Notes: a model not told the origin generated them from the letters alone. A stretch of 64,000 nucleotides of DNA from Streptococcus suis (GCA_002831545.1 CP025095.1:930001-994000), one strand, 5' to 3'; positions 34,901-42,088 are shown, counted from the first letter of the stretch. Made by a program: numbers and translations.

Positions 34901-36077
34901 AGCAGACGAGAAAGGTAACGTCTCAGGTGAGCTCGTCGTAACCTATGTCTATGCGGAAGTGCCAGAGGAGCCTAAACCAGAGGAACCTAAGCCAGAGGAA
35001 CCTAAGCCAGGTGAGCCAACCCCACCGACCGACGGCGGCACTACCCCGCCAACAGATGGCGGCACTACCCCGCCAACAGACGGCGGCACCACCCCGCCAA
35101 CGGATGGCGGCACCACCCCGCCGACAGACGGCGGCACCACCCCACCAACAGATGGCGGCACTACCCCACCAACGGACGGAGGAGTTAATCCACCAACGGA
35201 CGGCGGCACCACCCCGCCGATAGACGGCGGCACCACTCCGCCAACGGACGGAGGAGTTAATCCGCCAACGGACGGCGGCACCACCCCACCAACAGATGGT
35301 GGCACCACCCCACCGACCGACGGAGGAGTTAATCCGCCAACGGACGGCGGCACCACCCCGCCAACAGACGGCGGCACCACCCCACCGACCGACGGCGGCA
35401 CTACCCCGCCAACAGACGGCGGCACCACCCCGCCAACAGACGGCGGCACCACCCCACCAACGGACGGCGGCACCACCCCACCAACAGATGGAGGCACTAC
35501 CCCGCCAACAGACGGCGGCACCATCCCACCGACAGACGGCGGCACCACCCCGCCGACGGACGGAGGCACTACCCCGCCAACGGACGGCGGCACCACCCCA
35601 CCAACAGATGGAGGCACCACCCCGCCAACAGATGGAGGTACTACCCCGTCAACCGACGGCGGCACCACCCCACCGACGGACGGAGGAGTTAATCCGCCAA
35701 CCGACGGCGGCACCACCCCACCAACAGATGGAGGCACTACCCCACCGACAGACGGCGGCACCACCCCGCCAACAGACGGAGGAGTTAATCCGCCAACAGA
35801 CGGCGGCACCACCCCGCCAACAGATGGAGGCACTACCCCACCGACGGACGGAGGAGTTAATCCGCCAACAGACGGCGGCACCACTCCGCCAACGGACGGC
35901 GGCACCACCCCAACTCCAACGACTGGTACAATCACTGTTACACCAAAAGCAGGCACTGCACAGTTGCCAAATACTGGTGAAGCCAGCACCAGTCCTCTAT
36001 ATGGAGTACTAGCCTTTGCTACAGGTCTAGCAGGACTCTTTGGTTTGGTGAAGAAGAAAAAAGAAGAAGACCAATAG
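28974..36077 (+). CDS. LPXTG-anchored MucBP/proline-rich repeat surface protein (2367 aa)
   Basis: A YSIRK signal (YSIRKFNVGIASVAIAAFMF, about 23-42) is followed by an acidic S/E/T-rich linker to about 140 and a helical segment to ~225. A folded N-terminal head (about 240-730) comes next. Then come MucBP-like modules (for example VTVKYETEGGAPLKPAYKDS), including three near-identical 252-residue blocks. A (TTPPTDGG)n stalk of roughly 300 residues follows, then LPNTG at 2331-2335 and a hydrophobic helix with a KKKKEEDQ tail. MucBP domains bind mucin-type glycans in related proteins. The head (29740-31160) uses more AT-ending rare-looking codons (ATA, CGA, GGA) than the repeats, suggesting mosaic origin. 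The ribosome site is AGAGGA. Confidence 0.9.
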   Translation: MLDKKKINFRRKRMTTPDKHYRYSIRKFNVGIASVAIAAFMFLGNGAVSVSANDLASNEEVIPTSGPVSEEDLSSSAEIKESELVPSSTPNTGTPAETPAQSEKVVTEETVPVAENADSLPTNESQQESLSTKESDDALAAAKKVLEEVISEAEVLSADALRKAAKSTADTSSLQSAANATKAAAEAANQVFADEHASLEDINAQITAIRTAVGNLVPELTSFTGTEEVTVMLAATTSGAADANQSGIDAISANNGQYTVTSEHTNFKWTDILKNPIIALKMTDGTYKYKKFSGTVTMDIAKAAYVADEFVDAATYKTANGALQATDKVYIIQESDFTSDPTSTSIEESYDLTKFHHRQNLVLGGDNFFEGATIEDAASDSVLIALARPGSFVSEIEFKNASNPGTPSIYLPEENNTLLVVDNIREAVEQSGPNDQSYTNFGLFLSHIAVSDDKVNKPNTVMNLPKGVEVIFANSSGQQTTFAGAMNEMMDRLKYNDAEWTVLNPQQKLKFKFIVKKDEQIIQEDKNWREITLHVYNTLDAVKNLVKTTLENTENNFAEGIVDNIDFSGLPEVMKNEAVEMEIKYPNVDGSTPQDGAMPQFSNLGNKRYDWVNKDGETSNGNHATSPARYFPYDMDLFQGDGDDITEALLGYTPYITDYKPPRDSGETAKIKPSDHDQELIDYYSLGPIFTKTMFTHYFTPEPGGVNESYWNSLVQDIPIPQLDFEPKVNLDIVTLSDNPQPNPKGTVKIVYKALNADGTDVDSSVVLRADVTDTEDAAVGTPWNAKETGVDHDKDTATDSIDERPETFTTQATETNPSREYKLVSAKTTVQTPTDAAPVTVTDDAQLEGQVIEGTTTVTYYYALVQEQPATSREVKGDVVIKYEDTAGTEIKGQLKDTDQGVVATYTTPSRRYIKVDNQVTYLDSEPAETVELSNLAYNADQTREDGTVEKPATIESAGKTYRFIKLKDDSATVTGLVTEATKTVTYVYAPEQTREVPTEKTGSVIVEYKLEGSETPEKPEGTKLQADFKDTTDQLVSTSTVTETYYVDANGVEKVTNTSEPVVTLTNATYEVTKAEAPDVLTIGGKTYHKVRVNGTENGTLPAGETKVTYYYAEEQVEEGVIEEKGNVTVKYETEGGAPLKPAYKDSENVLVSSTPTTRRYYLKDGNKVYLDEQPVRGTTTKTDATYDTREDKSETGGVNEKPATLTDESGKKYHLIKTKDKTPENGTLPAGDTVVTYVYAPEQTREVPTEKTGSVIVEYKLEGSETPEKPEGTKLQADFNDTTDQLVSTSTVTETYYVDANGVEKVTNTSEPVVTNTNATYEVTKDEAPDVLTIGGKTYHKVRVNGTENGTLPAGETKVTYYYAEEQVEEGVIEEKGNVTVKYETEGGTTLKPAYKDSENVLVSSTPTTRRYYLKDGNKVYLDEQPVRGTTTKTDATYDTREDKSATGGVNEKPATLTDESGTTYHLIKTKDETPENGTLPAGDTVVTYVYAPEQTREVPTPSNGSVIVEYKLEGSETTENPEGTKLQADFKDTTDQLVSTSTVTETYYVDENGEEQVTNTSEPVVTLTNATYEVTKDEAPDVLTIGGKTYHKVRVNGTENGTLPAGETKVTYYYAEEQVEEGVIEEKGNVTVKYETESGTTLKPSYKDSENVLVSSTPTTRRYYLKDGNKVYLDEQPVRGTTTKTDATYDTREDKSETGGVNEKPATLTDESGTTYHLIKTKDKTPENGTLPAGDTVVTYVYAPEQTEIIPTENKAKVTVNYYILGTSTPLQPSYEDTPATKISETVTTNTYYLDANNERVPVGNPAVVINPVDPAVSYDTTETKNGKEERPTTLESGGKTYHLVEAATTFTEGTGVSGTLTKDTVVNYYYAEIKEEVTTEPTNGSVTIKYETVDGKELQSPFLDTPSTEISSITTKRKYYEYNGVKTYVGEAEVTPSTKDVPYNTTEDNEKPETLQKGGKTYQLVAVKAGSADEKGNVSGELVVTYVYAEVPEEPKPEEPKPEEPKPGEPTPPTDGGTTPPTDGGTTPPTDGGTTPPTDGGTTPPTDGGTTPPTDGGTTPPTDGGVNPPTDGGTTPPIDGGTTPPTDGGVNPPTDGGTTPPTDGGTTPPTDGGVNPPTDGGTTPPTDGGTTPPTDGGTTPPTDGGTTPPTDGGTTPPTDGGTTPPTDGGTTPPTDGGTIPPTDGGTTPPTDGGTTPPTDGGTTPPTDGGTTPPTDGGTTPSTDGGTTPPTDGGVNPPTDGGTTPPTDGGTTPPTDGGTTPPTDGGVNPPTDGGTTPPTDGGTTPPTDGGVNPPTDGGTTPPTDGGTTPTPTTGTITVTPKAGTAQLPNTGEASTSPLYGVLAFATGLAGLFGLVKKKKEEDQ
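31931..34198 (+). repeat. Three 756-bp tandem repeats (252 aa, two MucBP-like modules each)
   Basis: The phrase AACCTATGTCTATGCCCCAGA begins at 31931, 32687, 33443 and 34199, exactly 756 bp apart each time. The three units differ by only scattered substitutions, so they arose by recent duplication and can expand or shrink by recombination. Confidence 0.92.
35026..35910 (+). repeat. About 37 tandem 24-bp repeats encoding TTPPTDGG/VNPPTDGG
   Basis: A 24-bp unit (ACCACCCCGCCAACAGACGG plus CGGC and variants) is repeated for nearly 0.9 kb. VN replaces TT in several units. The region forms a proline-rich rigid stalk across the cell wall before the sortase signal. Very GC-rich compared with the window, so it is also a difficult region for assembly. 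Confidence 0.93.
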
Positions 36078-36118
36078 TAAATAATGACTAGTCTTCTACG
36101 GGCTTGTCAGCATACTTG

Positions 36119-36149
36119 ACCCTCGAGATTTCATATCTTGAGGGTCTTT
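36119..36149 (+). terminator. Terminator of the MucBP surface protein
   Basis: ACCCTCGAGAT/ATCTTGAGGGT stem (one mismatch pair) followed by CTTTG; the T run is short. Confidence 0.65.
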
Positions 36150-36290
36150 GTATATTGTAAGTAACGTAACCGCCCAATATAGACAATATGTAAAGACCCC
36201 CAGTTGAGAATTCGTGGATTTACCTGTACACTAGAATAAAAAAACAATCAACTTCTAACAGGAATTACCACACTCAATTGGAGGTCTTAT

Positions 36291-37412
36291 ATGTTTCATT
36301 TTACCACACTTTTCATCGGAATGGATGTTCACAAAGAAAGTTTTTCACTCTGCTATTATGATATGATGGCGAATCAATTCAAACATAGCACTAAAGTTGG
36401 TCCAAATGTTAGCTATATTGTGAACTATGTGAATGAGCTTCGTCGTTTATATGGTCAAGATGCAGAAGTGTTATGTGGCTACGAAGCCGGATGTCTTGGA
36501 TTTACCCTATATCACCAGCTACAAGCTCACGGGATTCCCTGTATCGTGATGGCGCCTACAACGGTGATGAAGGAAGGATCTAAGCGTGTTAAGACTGATA
36601 AAAAAGATGCAGCTCAGCTCGCAAAAGCTCTGGCCTTTCGTAGCTATCGGCCTGTTCATATTCCTACTGTTGAGGATGAACAAGTCAAAGAATATATCCG
36701 CATGAGAACAGACCACAAAGTGGCTCTGAAGAAAATCAAACAACAAATTCTTGCCTTCTGTCTCCGACATGATTTTCGCTATACCGAGGGAAGCAGTAAT
36801 TGGACACAGAAACATGTTCGCTGGCTCCGTTCCCTAAATCCTGATGGACTTTACGCAGAGATTTTGACAGAATATCTATTGACCTATGAGAAATTAGTAG
36901 ATCAAATAGAACGGTATGATGCACGAATTGAGCAACTGGGTCAAAGCGACAGTTACCAAGAGAAGGTCTCACGGCTTTCTTGCTTTATTGGCATTAAAAC
37001 ACTAACTGCTCTTTCCATTGTGACAGAAATCGGTGATTTTAATCGCTTTGCGACAGCTCAACATTTTGCTTCTTATCTTGGGCTAACTCCTAGCGAAAAT
37101 TCTAGCGGCGACAAGGAGAGAAGAGGTGCTATCACCAAAGCTGGGAATAGCCATGTGAGACGACTTCTGATAGAAGCTGCACAATCATTGGCTAAGGGGA
37201 CGATTGGGTATAAATCCAAAGAATTGAAACGGAGACAAAGTGGAAACCGAGTGGAGGTGATTGCTTATGCGGATAAGGCTAATGAACGCTTAAGAAGACG
37301 TTATCGCACACTTGTTCTAGGAAAAAATAAGAAACAAAATGTTGCTAAAACAGCTATTGCACGAGAATTGTCTGGTTTTATTTGGGGGATGATGACAGGA
37401 AGAATAGCTTGA
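36291..37412 (+). CDS. IS110/IS1111-family DEDD transposase
   Basis: A 373-residue recombinase. The N-terminal RuvC-like domain has GMDVHKE (about 10-16; first D), then GYEAGCLGF (about 63-71; E) and KTDKKDAAQLAKAL (about 100-113; the DxxDA/DD pair). The C-terminal transposase_20 domain runs IGIKTLTALSIVTEIGDF (about 229-246), then the serine-containing GLTPSENSSGDKERRGAI (about 263-280), then GNSHVRRLLIEAA. All catalytic landmarks are present and the frame is intact, so the element may be active. The ribosome site TTGGAGG precedes the ATG. Confidence 0.9.
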   Translation: MFHFTTLFIGMDVHKESFSLCYYDMMANQFKHSTKVGPNVSYIVNYVNELRRLYGQDAEVLCGYEAGCLGFTLYHQLQAHGIPCIVMAPTTVMKEGSKRVKTDKKDAAQLAKALAFRSYRPVHIPTVEDEQVKEYIRMRTDHKVALKKIKQQILAFCLRHDFRYTEGSSNWTQKHVRWLRSLNPDGLYAEILTEYLLTYEKLVDQIERYDARIEQLGQSDSYQEKVSRLSCFIGIKTLTALSIVTEIGDFNRFATAQHFASYLGLTPSENSSGDKERRGAITKAGNSHVRRLLIEAAQSLAKGTIGYKSKELKRRQSGNRVEVIAYADKANERLRRRYRTLVLGKNKKQNVAKTAIARELSGFIWGMMTGRIA

Positions 37413-37672
37413 AGTTAGCGCTTGTTTTCATGTACACTTTTGACCATTAAGTTTTATCATCGCAGAGCGATGAGGAATCCCTATTTCTATCCAAAATCAC
37501 TGGGTGAATTTGGACAGAAATAAGGATTGAAATCATGTTTGAATGGAAAGTATCTTGAAGGAGTTTAGGACTTCAAGGTTTGAGTCATCTACGAAACGAC
37601 TAAGTGGCACAATTGTGATCCACGCTTATAGAGAGTAGGACTCGCGGCAGAACCATTGACCTGTAGGTAACC
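37413..37672 (+). ncRNA. Candidate IS1111 guide (seek/bridge) RNA region
   Basis: About 260 nt between the transposase stop and the right sub-terminal repeat, with several strong hairpins. CATCGC-AGA-GCGATG is at about 37457-37471. CCTATTTCTATCCAAA pairs with TTTGGACAGAAATAAGG (about 37479-37526). CTTGAAG pairs with CTTCAAG (about 37553-37579). GTGGCACAATTGTGATCCAC is at about 37605-37624. IS110-family elements carry a structured RNA that guides target choice, and in the IS1111 branch it lies downstream of the transposase. This is position and fold inference only. Confidence 0.5.
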
Positions 37673-37783
37673 AATCCACGAATATCAGAGTGGCCAATGC
37701 CCGAAGCTAAGAACTAGGCTCTTTCTAGATACTTTTCATTTTTTAATCAGTTCGATTGTTTTTACTTGACAAAGGGCTTTACA

Positions 37784-37879
37784 TATCAGTCATTTGAATT
37801 AACTTTGATACATCGTCACTTTCGGATTAGTACTGCCTGCCCTCAGTTACTTGTCTGAAAGCTAATTCATTTGACTATA
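37784..37879. repeat. MITE-like repeat, copy 2 (inverted relative to copy 1)
   Basis: The stretch CATTTGAATTAACTTTGATAC to GCTAATTCATTTGACTATA is the reverse complement of 27554-27659 with a few changes and a ~10-bp deletion. The two copies lie at either end of the island in opposite orientation. Confidence 0.75.
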
Positions 37880-38047
37880 ACGGTTCTTTGTCAACTGTAG
37901 CGGTGGATATTACTCACTACAGAAATTATAGAGCCTTTCTTCATGCGTATGACCTGTCGTATACAGCTGGTTTCTTTCTCGCTGATTCGGTTTGTGGTAT
38001 AATGTTGATTATTAAGCAAGTTAGGTAAACATTGAATGGAGAATGTC
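37880..38047. promoter_or_regulatory. Region upstream of the intact Nudix gene
   Basis: It contains TGTGGTATAATG, an extended -10 at about 37993-38002, 46 bases before the Nudix ATG. This gives the Nudix-HAD-membrane gene cluster its own promoter after it was separated from the thioesterase. Confidence 0.55.
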
Positions 38048-38665
38048 ATGTCGCAGGATAAGTGGTTGGAATGGGCCGTACGTTTACAAGCTTTGGCTCA
38101 GACAGGCTTGGCCTATGGAAAAGATGTTTATGATATGGAACGATTTGAGGAAATCCGTCAGATTGCAGCGGAAATGTTGGTAGAGCCATCTGGACAGCCC
38201 TTGGAGGTGGTGAAAGACTTGTTTTGCAATGAAACAGGCTATCAGACACCCAAGCTGGATACCCGCGCAGCTATTTTTCAAGAGGATAAAATCCTACTGG
38301 TTCAGGAAAACGATGGGCTCTGGTCCTTACCTGGAGGTTGGTGCGATGTGAATCAATCCGTCAAGGACAATGTGGTCAAGGAAGTAAAGGAAGAAGCGGG
38401 GCTGGATGTGGAGGCTCAACGTGTGGTGGCGATTTTGGACAAACACAAGAACAATCCTGCCAAGTCAGCCCACCGCGTGACCAAGGTCTTCATTTTATGT
38501 CGTCTCCTTGGCGGGGAGTTTCAGCCCAATTCGGAAACAGTTGCCAGTGGATTTTTCAGTTTAGACGATTTACCGCCACTTTCACTTGGGAAAAACACAG
38601 TAGAGCAGTTAGCACTTTGCTTGGAAGCTAGTCGGTCTGAGCATTGGGAAACACGATTTGATTAA
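38048..38665 (+). CDS. Nudix hydrolase with N-terminal Nudix_N domain
   Basis: A 205-residue protein. An N-terminal helical domain (about 1-60: DKWLEWAVRLQALAQTGL, then YDMERFEEIRQIAAEML) precedes the Nudix fold. The Nudix box reads GGWCDVNQS (about 96-104) followed by VKEVKEEAGL (about 111-120). The E of the G-x5-E position is Q and the R is K, common variants in the GGW-xDV subgroup. Nucleoside-diphosphate-linked substrates are typical of this subgroup; the exact one is unknown. The start at 38048 matches the conserved MSQDKW. A truncated duplicate lies at 27314. Confidence 0.88.
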   Translation: MSQDKWLEWAVRLQALAQTGLAYGKDVYDMERFEEIRQIAAEMLVEPSGQPLEVVKDLFCNETGYQTPKLDTRAAIFQEDKILLVQENDGLWSLPGGWCDVNQSVKDNVVKEVKEEAGLDVEAQRVVAILDKHKNNPAKSAHRVTKVFILCRLLGGEFQPNSETVASGFFSLDDLPPLSLGKNTVEQLALCLEASRSEHWETRFD

Positions 38666-38674
38666 GGAGGAAAA

Positions 38675-39448
38675 ATGACATATACAGGTTATTTGATTGA
38701 TTTGGATGGTACCATTTATGAAGGGAAAAAGCGGATTCCTGCTGGTGAACGTTTTATTCATCGCTTGCAAGAACGTCAGATTCCCTATTTATTCGTGACC
38801 AACAATACCACACGCCGTCCTGAAACGGTACAGGCTATGTTGGCGGAGCATTTTAATATCGAGACACCACTTGAAACTATCTACACGGCCAGTCTGGCGA
38901 CAGTAGATTATATGAATGACTTGGGCAAGGAAAAGACAGTCTATGTCATTGGAGAAGATGGGCTCAAGTCTGCCATTTTTGAGGCAGGTTATGTGGAAGA
39001 CACGGAAAATCCAGCCTATGTTGTCGTAGGTTTGGATACTCAGTTGACCTATGAAAAACTGACCATTGCCACCTTGGCCATTCAAAAGGGAGCGACTTTT
39101 ATCGGTACCAATCCTGACTTGAACATTCCGACGGAGCGTGGTCACTTGCCAGGTGCGGGTTCACTGATTTCCCTCCTGAAAGCAGCTACACGAGTAGATC
39201 CGACCTTTATCGGCAAGCCTGAAGCCATTATCATGGACAAGGCTCTGGAGATTTTGGGGACAGAACGCAGCCAAACGGTTATGGTGGGGGATAACTACTT
39301 GACGGATATTCGTGCAGGGATTGACAATGGATTTCCAACTCTTTTAGTCCTGACTGGATTTACCAAGCCAGAAGAAGTAGCAGACTTACCCCTGGCTCCA
39401 ACCCATGTCCTCAACAGCCTAGATGAATGGAGTTTTGATGAGAACTAA
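38675..39448 (+). CDS. HAD-superfamily subfamily IIA phosphatase (NagD-like)
   Basis: A 257-residue hydrolase. Motif I is [10 protein letters not shown] (about 6-15) with the nucleophile D, motif II is [10 protein letters not shown] (about 41-50), motif III lies around GKPEA (about 180-184), and motif IV is [13 protein letters not shown] (about 203-215). The C2-type cap in the middle places it in IIA with NagD/PNPase-like proteins; the substrate is unknown. It overlaps the next gene by 11 bp and follows the Nudix gene by 9 bp, so the three form an operon. Confidence 0.92.
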   Translation: MTYTGYLIDLDGTIYEGKKRIPAGERFIHRLQERQIPYLFVTNNTTRRPETVQAMLAEHFNIETPLETIYTASLATVDYMNDLGKEKTVYVIGEDGLKSAIFEAGYVEDTENPAYVVVGLDTQLTYEKLTIATLAIQKGATFIGTNPDLNIPTERGHLPGAGSLISLLKAATRVDPTFIGKPEAIIMDKALEILGTERSQTVMVGDNYLTDIRAGIDNGFPTLLVLTGFTKPEEVADLPLAPTHVLNSLDEWSFDEN

Positions 39449-40067
39449 GTTACAGATTATCGGAACGATTTTATTTGTCTTGTCGGCAGCAGTTCTAGGT
39501 ACCATCTACCTAGCTTGGCTAGTTTATCCGCTTGAGATTTCTTTTTTGGGGTTGGAAAAAGTGGTCTACATGAAAGCGGCAGATATTTCCTATAATTTTA
39601 ATATCTTGATGAACTATCTGACCAATCCTTTTGCAAGTGTTTTAGACATGCCAAATTTTTCATCCTCAGCTGATGGTCTGAAACATTTTGCGGATGTGAA
39701 ACATTTATTCCATCTAACTCAGGTTATTTTCCTGATTAGTTTGCCTGCGGTTTTCTATTTTTGGAAAGAAGTGGTGCGAAAAGGATATGGAAAATTGTAT
39801 CAAGCCGTCTTTCTATGGATGGCAGCAGTACCCTTATTCATTGCTGTACTAGGTTTGTTGATTGGTTTCGATTCTTTCTTTACTCTCTTTCATCAAGTTC
39901 TTTTTCCTGGTGACTCGACCTGGCTCTTCAACCCAAATACGGATCCGGTTATCTACATCTTACCAGCAGAATTCTTCCTGCATTGTTTTCTCCTATTCTT
40001 TGTCTTGTATGAAATCATCTGTGGAGCTTGGCTATTGCTCCTAAGGAAAAAGGGGAAAAAGTCGTGA
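39438..40067 (+). CDS. TIGR01906-family integral membrane protein (DUF1461-like)
   Basis: A 209-residue membrane protein with four predicted helices: about 5-27, 95-116, 127-150 and 178-203. A large extracytoplasmic loop lies between the first two and contains [18 protein letters not shown]. Such proteins sit next to the NagD-like phosphatase in many streptococci. No function is established. The start at 39438 overlaps the phosphatase stop; an upstream in-frame ATG at 39423 doubles as the region holding its ribosome site (AATGGAG). Confidence 0.85.
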
Positions 40068-40083
40068 TTATGTAAAAAAGTTC

Positions 40084-40112
40084 TTGACAATCCTTTTGAT
40101 TGCAGTTATAAT
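40084..40112 (+). promoter_or_regulatory. rpsU promoter
   Basis: TTGACA (40084-40089), 17-bp spacer and TATAAT (40107-40112): a full consensus sigma-70 promoter, as expected for a ribosomal protein gene. Confidence 0.92.
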
Positions 40113-40146
40113 AGTATGTAATTTGAAATTGAGGGGAGTGAAAAAA

Positions 40147-40323
40147 ATGTCAAAAACAGTAGTACGCAAGAACGAATCACTTGATGATGCTCTTCGTCGT
40201 TTCAAACGTGCGGTTACTAAAGCTGGTACTCTTCAAGAAACACGCAAACGCGAATTCTACGAAAAACCATCTGTAAAACGTAAACGTAAATCAGAAGCAG
40301 CTCGCAAGCGTAAAAAATTCTAA
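40147..40323 (+). CDS. rpsU: 30S ribosomal protein S21
   Basis: A 58-residue basic protein. The start [20 protein letters not shown] and the terminal [14 protein letters not shown] are diagnostic of S21, which sits near the 3' end of 16S rRNA in the small subunit. The ribosome site GAGGGGAG precedes the ATG at 40147; earlier in-frame starts overlap the promoter and are excluded. It has its own promoter and terminator. In many Gram-positives it is linked to dnaG and rpoD; here galE and mscL intervene. Confidence 0.97.
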
Positions 40324-40332
40324 TTGAATTTG

Positions 40333-40356
40333 AAAACGGCCGAAAGGCTGTTTTTT
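40333..40356 (+). terminator. rpsU terminator
   Basis: AAAACGGCC-GAAA-GGCTGTTTTTT hairpin directly after the stop. Confidence 0.88.
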
Positions 40357-40357
40357 G

Positions 40358-40386
40358 TTTACATTTTACAACAAGTAACATATAAT
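40358..40386 (+). promoter_or_regulatory. galE promoter
   Basis: TTTACA (40358-40363), 17-bp spacer, TATAAT (40381-40386), immediately after the rpsU terminator. Confidence 0.85.
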
Positions 40387-40427
40387 AGGGATATAGAATT
40401 TTTGTCCAAGTGAAAAGGAGTAAAGAG

Positions 40428-41441
40428 ATGAGTATCTTAGTTACTGGTGGTGCAGGTTATATTGGTAGTCATACGGTTGTCGAATTGTTGAAGTTGGGGA
40501 AAGAAGTGGTTATCGTGGATAATCTTTCAAACTCAAGTATTTTGGTTTTAGATCGCATTGAAACCATCACTGGCAAGCGCCCAACTTTCTATGAGTTGGA
40601 CGTGGCAGATAAGGAAGCCTTGCGCCAAGTTTTTGAAAATGAAAACATTGAGGCAGCCATTCACTTTGCTGGCTACAAGGCAGTCGGTGAGTCCGTAGCT
40701 AAGCCAATTATGTACTATGAAAACAATATCATGTCAACCCTAGCTTTGGTAGAAGTCATGGCAGAATTTGGTGTTAAGAAAATTGTCTTCTCCTCAAGTG
40801 CGACTGTTTATGGCCTCAATAATCCATCGCCTTTGGTTGAAACTATGCCAACTAGCGCAACGAATCCGTACGGCTATACCAAAGTTATGTTGGAACAAAT
40901 CTTGCGTGATGTGGAAGTAGCAGACAAGGGGTGGAGTATTGCATTGCTCCGTTATTTCAATCCAATCGGTGCCCATGAATCTGGCTTGATTGGGGAAGAT
41001 CCGGCTGGTATTCCTAATAATTTGATGCCGTTTATTGCACAAGTAGCCGTTGGTAAACGTGAGGAACTCAGCGTTTTTGGTAACGATTATGATACAGTTG
41101 ATGGTACTGGAGTGCGTGATTATATCCATGTGATTGATTTGGCGCTCGGTCATATTAAGGCGCTTGAAAAAATTTCAACTACTACAGGTGTACATACTTA
41201 CAATCTTGGTTCAGGTCAAGGAACTAGTGTCTTAGAACTTGTTCAAGCTTTTGAAAAAGTGAATGGTGTACCGGTACCTTATAAAATCGTTGACCGTCGT
41301 CCGGGTGATGTGGCGACCTGCTATGCTAATGCAGACAAGGCTCTAGCTGAACTCAATTGGAAAACAGAGAAAACGATTGAGGATATGTGCCGTGACACAT
41401 GGAACTGGCAGTCTAAAAATCCAAATGGATATGAAGGATAA
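40428..41441 (+). CDS. galE: UDP-glucose 4-epimerase
   Basis: A 337-residue short-chain dehydrogenase-like epimerase interconverting UDP-glucose and UDP-galactose. The NAD-binding GGAGYIGSH is at 6-14, catalytic S/T in FSSSATVYG (about 119-127), and the YGYTK motif with catalytic Y and K at about 147-151. Start ATG 40428 follows AAAAGGAG; the 40410 ATG would lie in the ribosome site. It is a stand-alone gene, with no Leloir partner adjacent. It probably supplies UDP-galactose for surface polysaccharide. Confidence 0.95.
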   Translation: MSILVTGGAGYIGSHTVVELLKLGKEVVIVDNLSNSSILVLDRIETITGKRPTFYELDVADKEALRQVFENENIEAAIHFAGYKAVGESVAKPIMYYENNIMSTLALVEVMAEFGVKKIVFSSSATVYGLNNPSPLVETMPTSATNPYGYTKVMLEQILRDVEVADKGWSIALLRYFNPIGAHESGLIGEDPAGIPNNLMPFIAQVAVGKREELSVFGNDYDTVDGTGVRDYIHVIDLALGHIKALEKISTTTGVHTYNLGSGQGTSVLELVQAFEKVNGVPVPYKIVDRRPGDVATCYANADKALAELNWKTEKTIEDMCRDTWNWQSKNPNGYEG

Positions 41442-41448
41442 AACAATA

Positions 41449-41475
41449 AGGGAAGCCGATTGGCTCCCTTTTTTT
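41449..41475 (+). terminator. galE terminator
   Basis: AAGGGAAGCC-GAT-TGGCTCCCTT followed by TTTTT, with one bulged A in the stem. Confidence 0.85.
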
Positions 41476-41485
41476 GACAAGAAGA

Positions 41486-41515
41486 AAACAGGTATGGAGA
41501 CCTGTTTTTCAATAT
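41486..41515 (-). terminator. mscL terminator
   Basis: The ACAGGT/ACCTGT hairpin lies between convergent galE and mscL and carries T runs on the minus-strand side and, weaker, on the plus-strand side. Confidence 0.6.
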
Positions 41516-41523
41516 ATTATTGA

Positions 41524-41907
41524 TTATTTTTTCAATAAATCGCGGATTTCTGCAAGCAACTCTTCTTGAGTTGGACCAGCAGGTGTAGCTTCTTCAACAG
41601 CAGCTTCTTCTTTCTTAGCCAAGCTTTGAGCTTTTTCCGCAGCCTTAACGATGAAGAAGAGAACAGTACCAACAATCAAGAAGTTGATAACAGCACTCAA
41701 GAAGTTACCGTATGCTACACCGTTCCATGACAAGTCAGCGATTTTTTCTGCACCAGCAGCTTTCAAAGCTGGCGTCAAGAACAATGGAGTAATTACATCT
41801 TCAACCAATGATTTAACGATTGCACCAAATGCAGATGCAATAATCACACCGACAGCCAAATCAATCACGTTTCCACGGAACAAAAAGGCTTTTAAATCTT
41901 TCAACAT
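41524..41907 (-). CDS. mscL: Large-conductance mechanosensitive channel MscL
   Basis: A 127-residue homopentameric channel subunit that opens at high membrane tension to relieve hypo-osmotic shock. The N-terminal helix and TM1 read FLFRGNVIDLAVGVIIASAF (about 8-27), the family signature. A periplasmic loop follows, then TM2 (FLSAVINFLIVGTVLFFIVK, about 69-88) and a charged cytoplasmic helix (EELLAEIRDLLKK) at the C-terminus. It is monocistronic and convergent with galE. Confidence 0.97.
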   Translation of the reverse strand: MLKDLKAFLFRGNVIDLAVGVIIASAFGAIVKSLVEDVITPLFLTPALKAAGAEKIADLSWNGVAYGNFLSAVINFLIVGTVLFFIVKAAEKAQSLAKKEEAAVEEATPAGPTQEELLAEIRDLLKK

Positions 41908-42088
41908 ATCCTAAATATGTCCTTTCATAAATATTTTACTCTATATATAGTAACCGTTAAAAATTATTTTACAAGTAATTTGTTTCAGAAATTTTACATT
42001 TTCCTTCTTTTAGTATAAAATAGAGTATGTTAAACTAAGGGAAGAGTGTTCACTTTTTAAATTAGCTAGTATGATATGAGGAGGGAAT

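Larger units (their letters stand above)
36200..37690 (+). mobile_element. IS110-family insertion sequence, IS1111 subgroup
   Basis: The element contains one DEDD transposase gene and has no ordinary terminal inverted repeats. It does have sub-terminal inverted repeats: ATTCGTGGATT at 36210-36220 and its reverse complement AATCCACGAAT at 37673-37683. Sub-terminal repeats and a long non-coding stretch after the transposase are features of the IS1111 branch of IS110. The exact ends are estimated from the usual few bases outside those repeats and are not proven. Confidence 0.7.

Noticed and set aside
34949..35989. 346-codon minus-strand frame reading VVPPSVGG repeats
   Set aside because: It is the complement of the (TTPPTDGG)n array of the plus-strand surface protein. 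Its low complexity is fully explained by the 24-bp repeat.
35296..36012. Plus-strand out-of-frame reading frame rich in PPRQQTAAPP
   Set aside because: Shadow frame of the proline-rich stalk; no start signal of its own.
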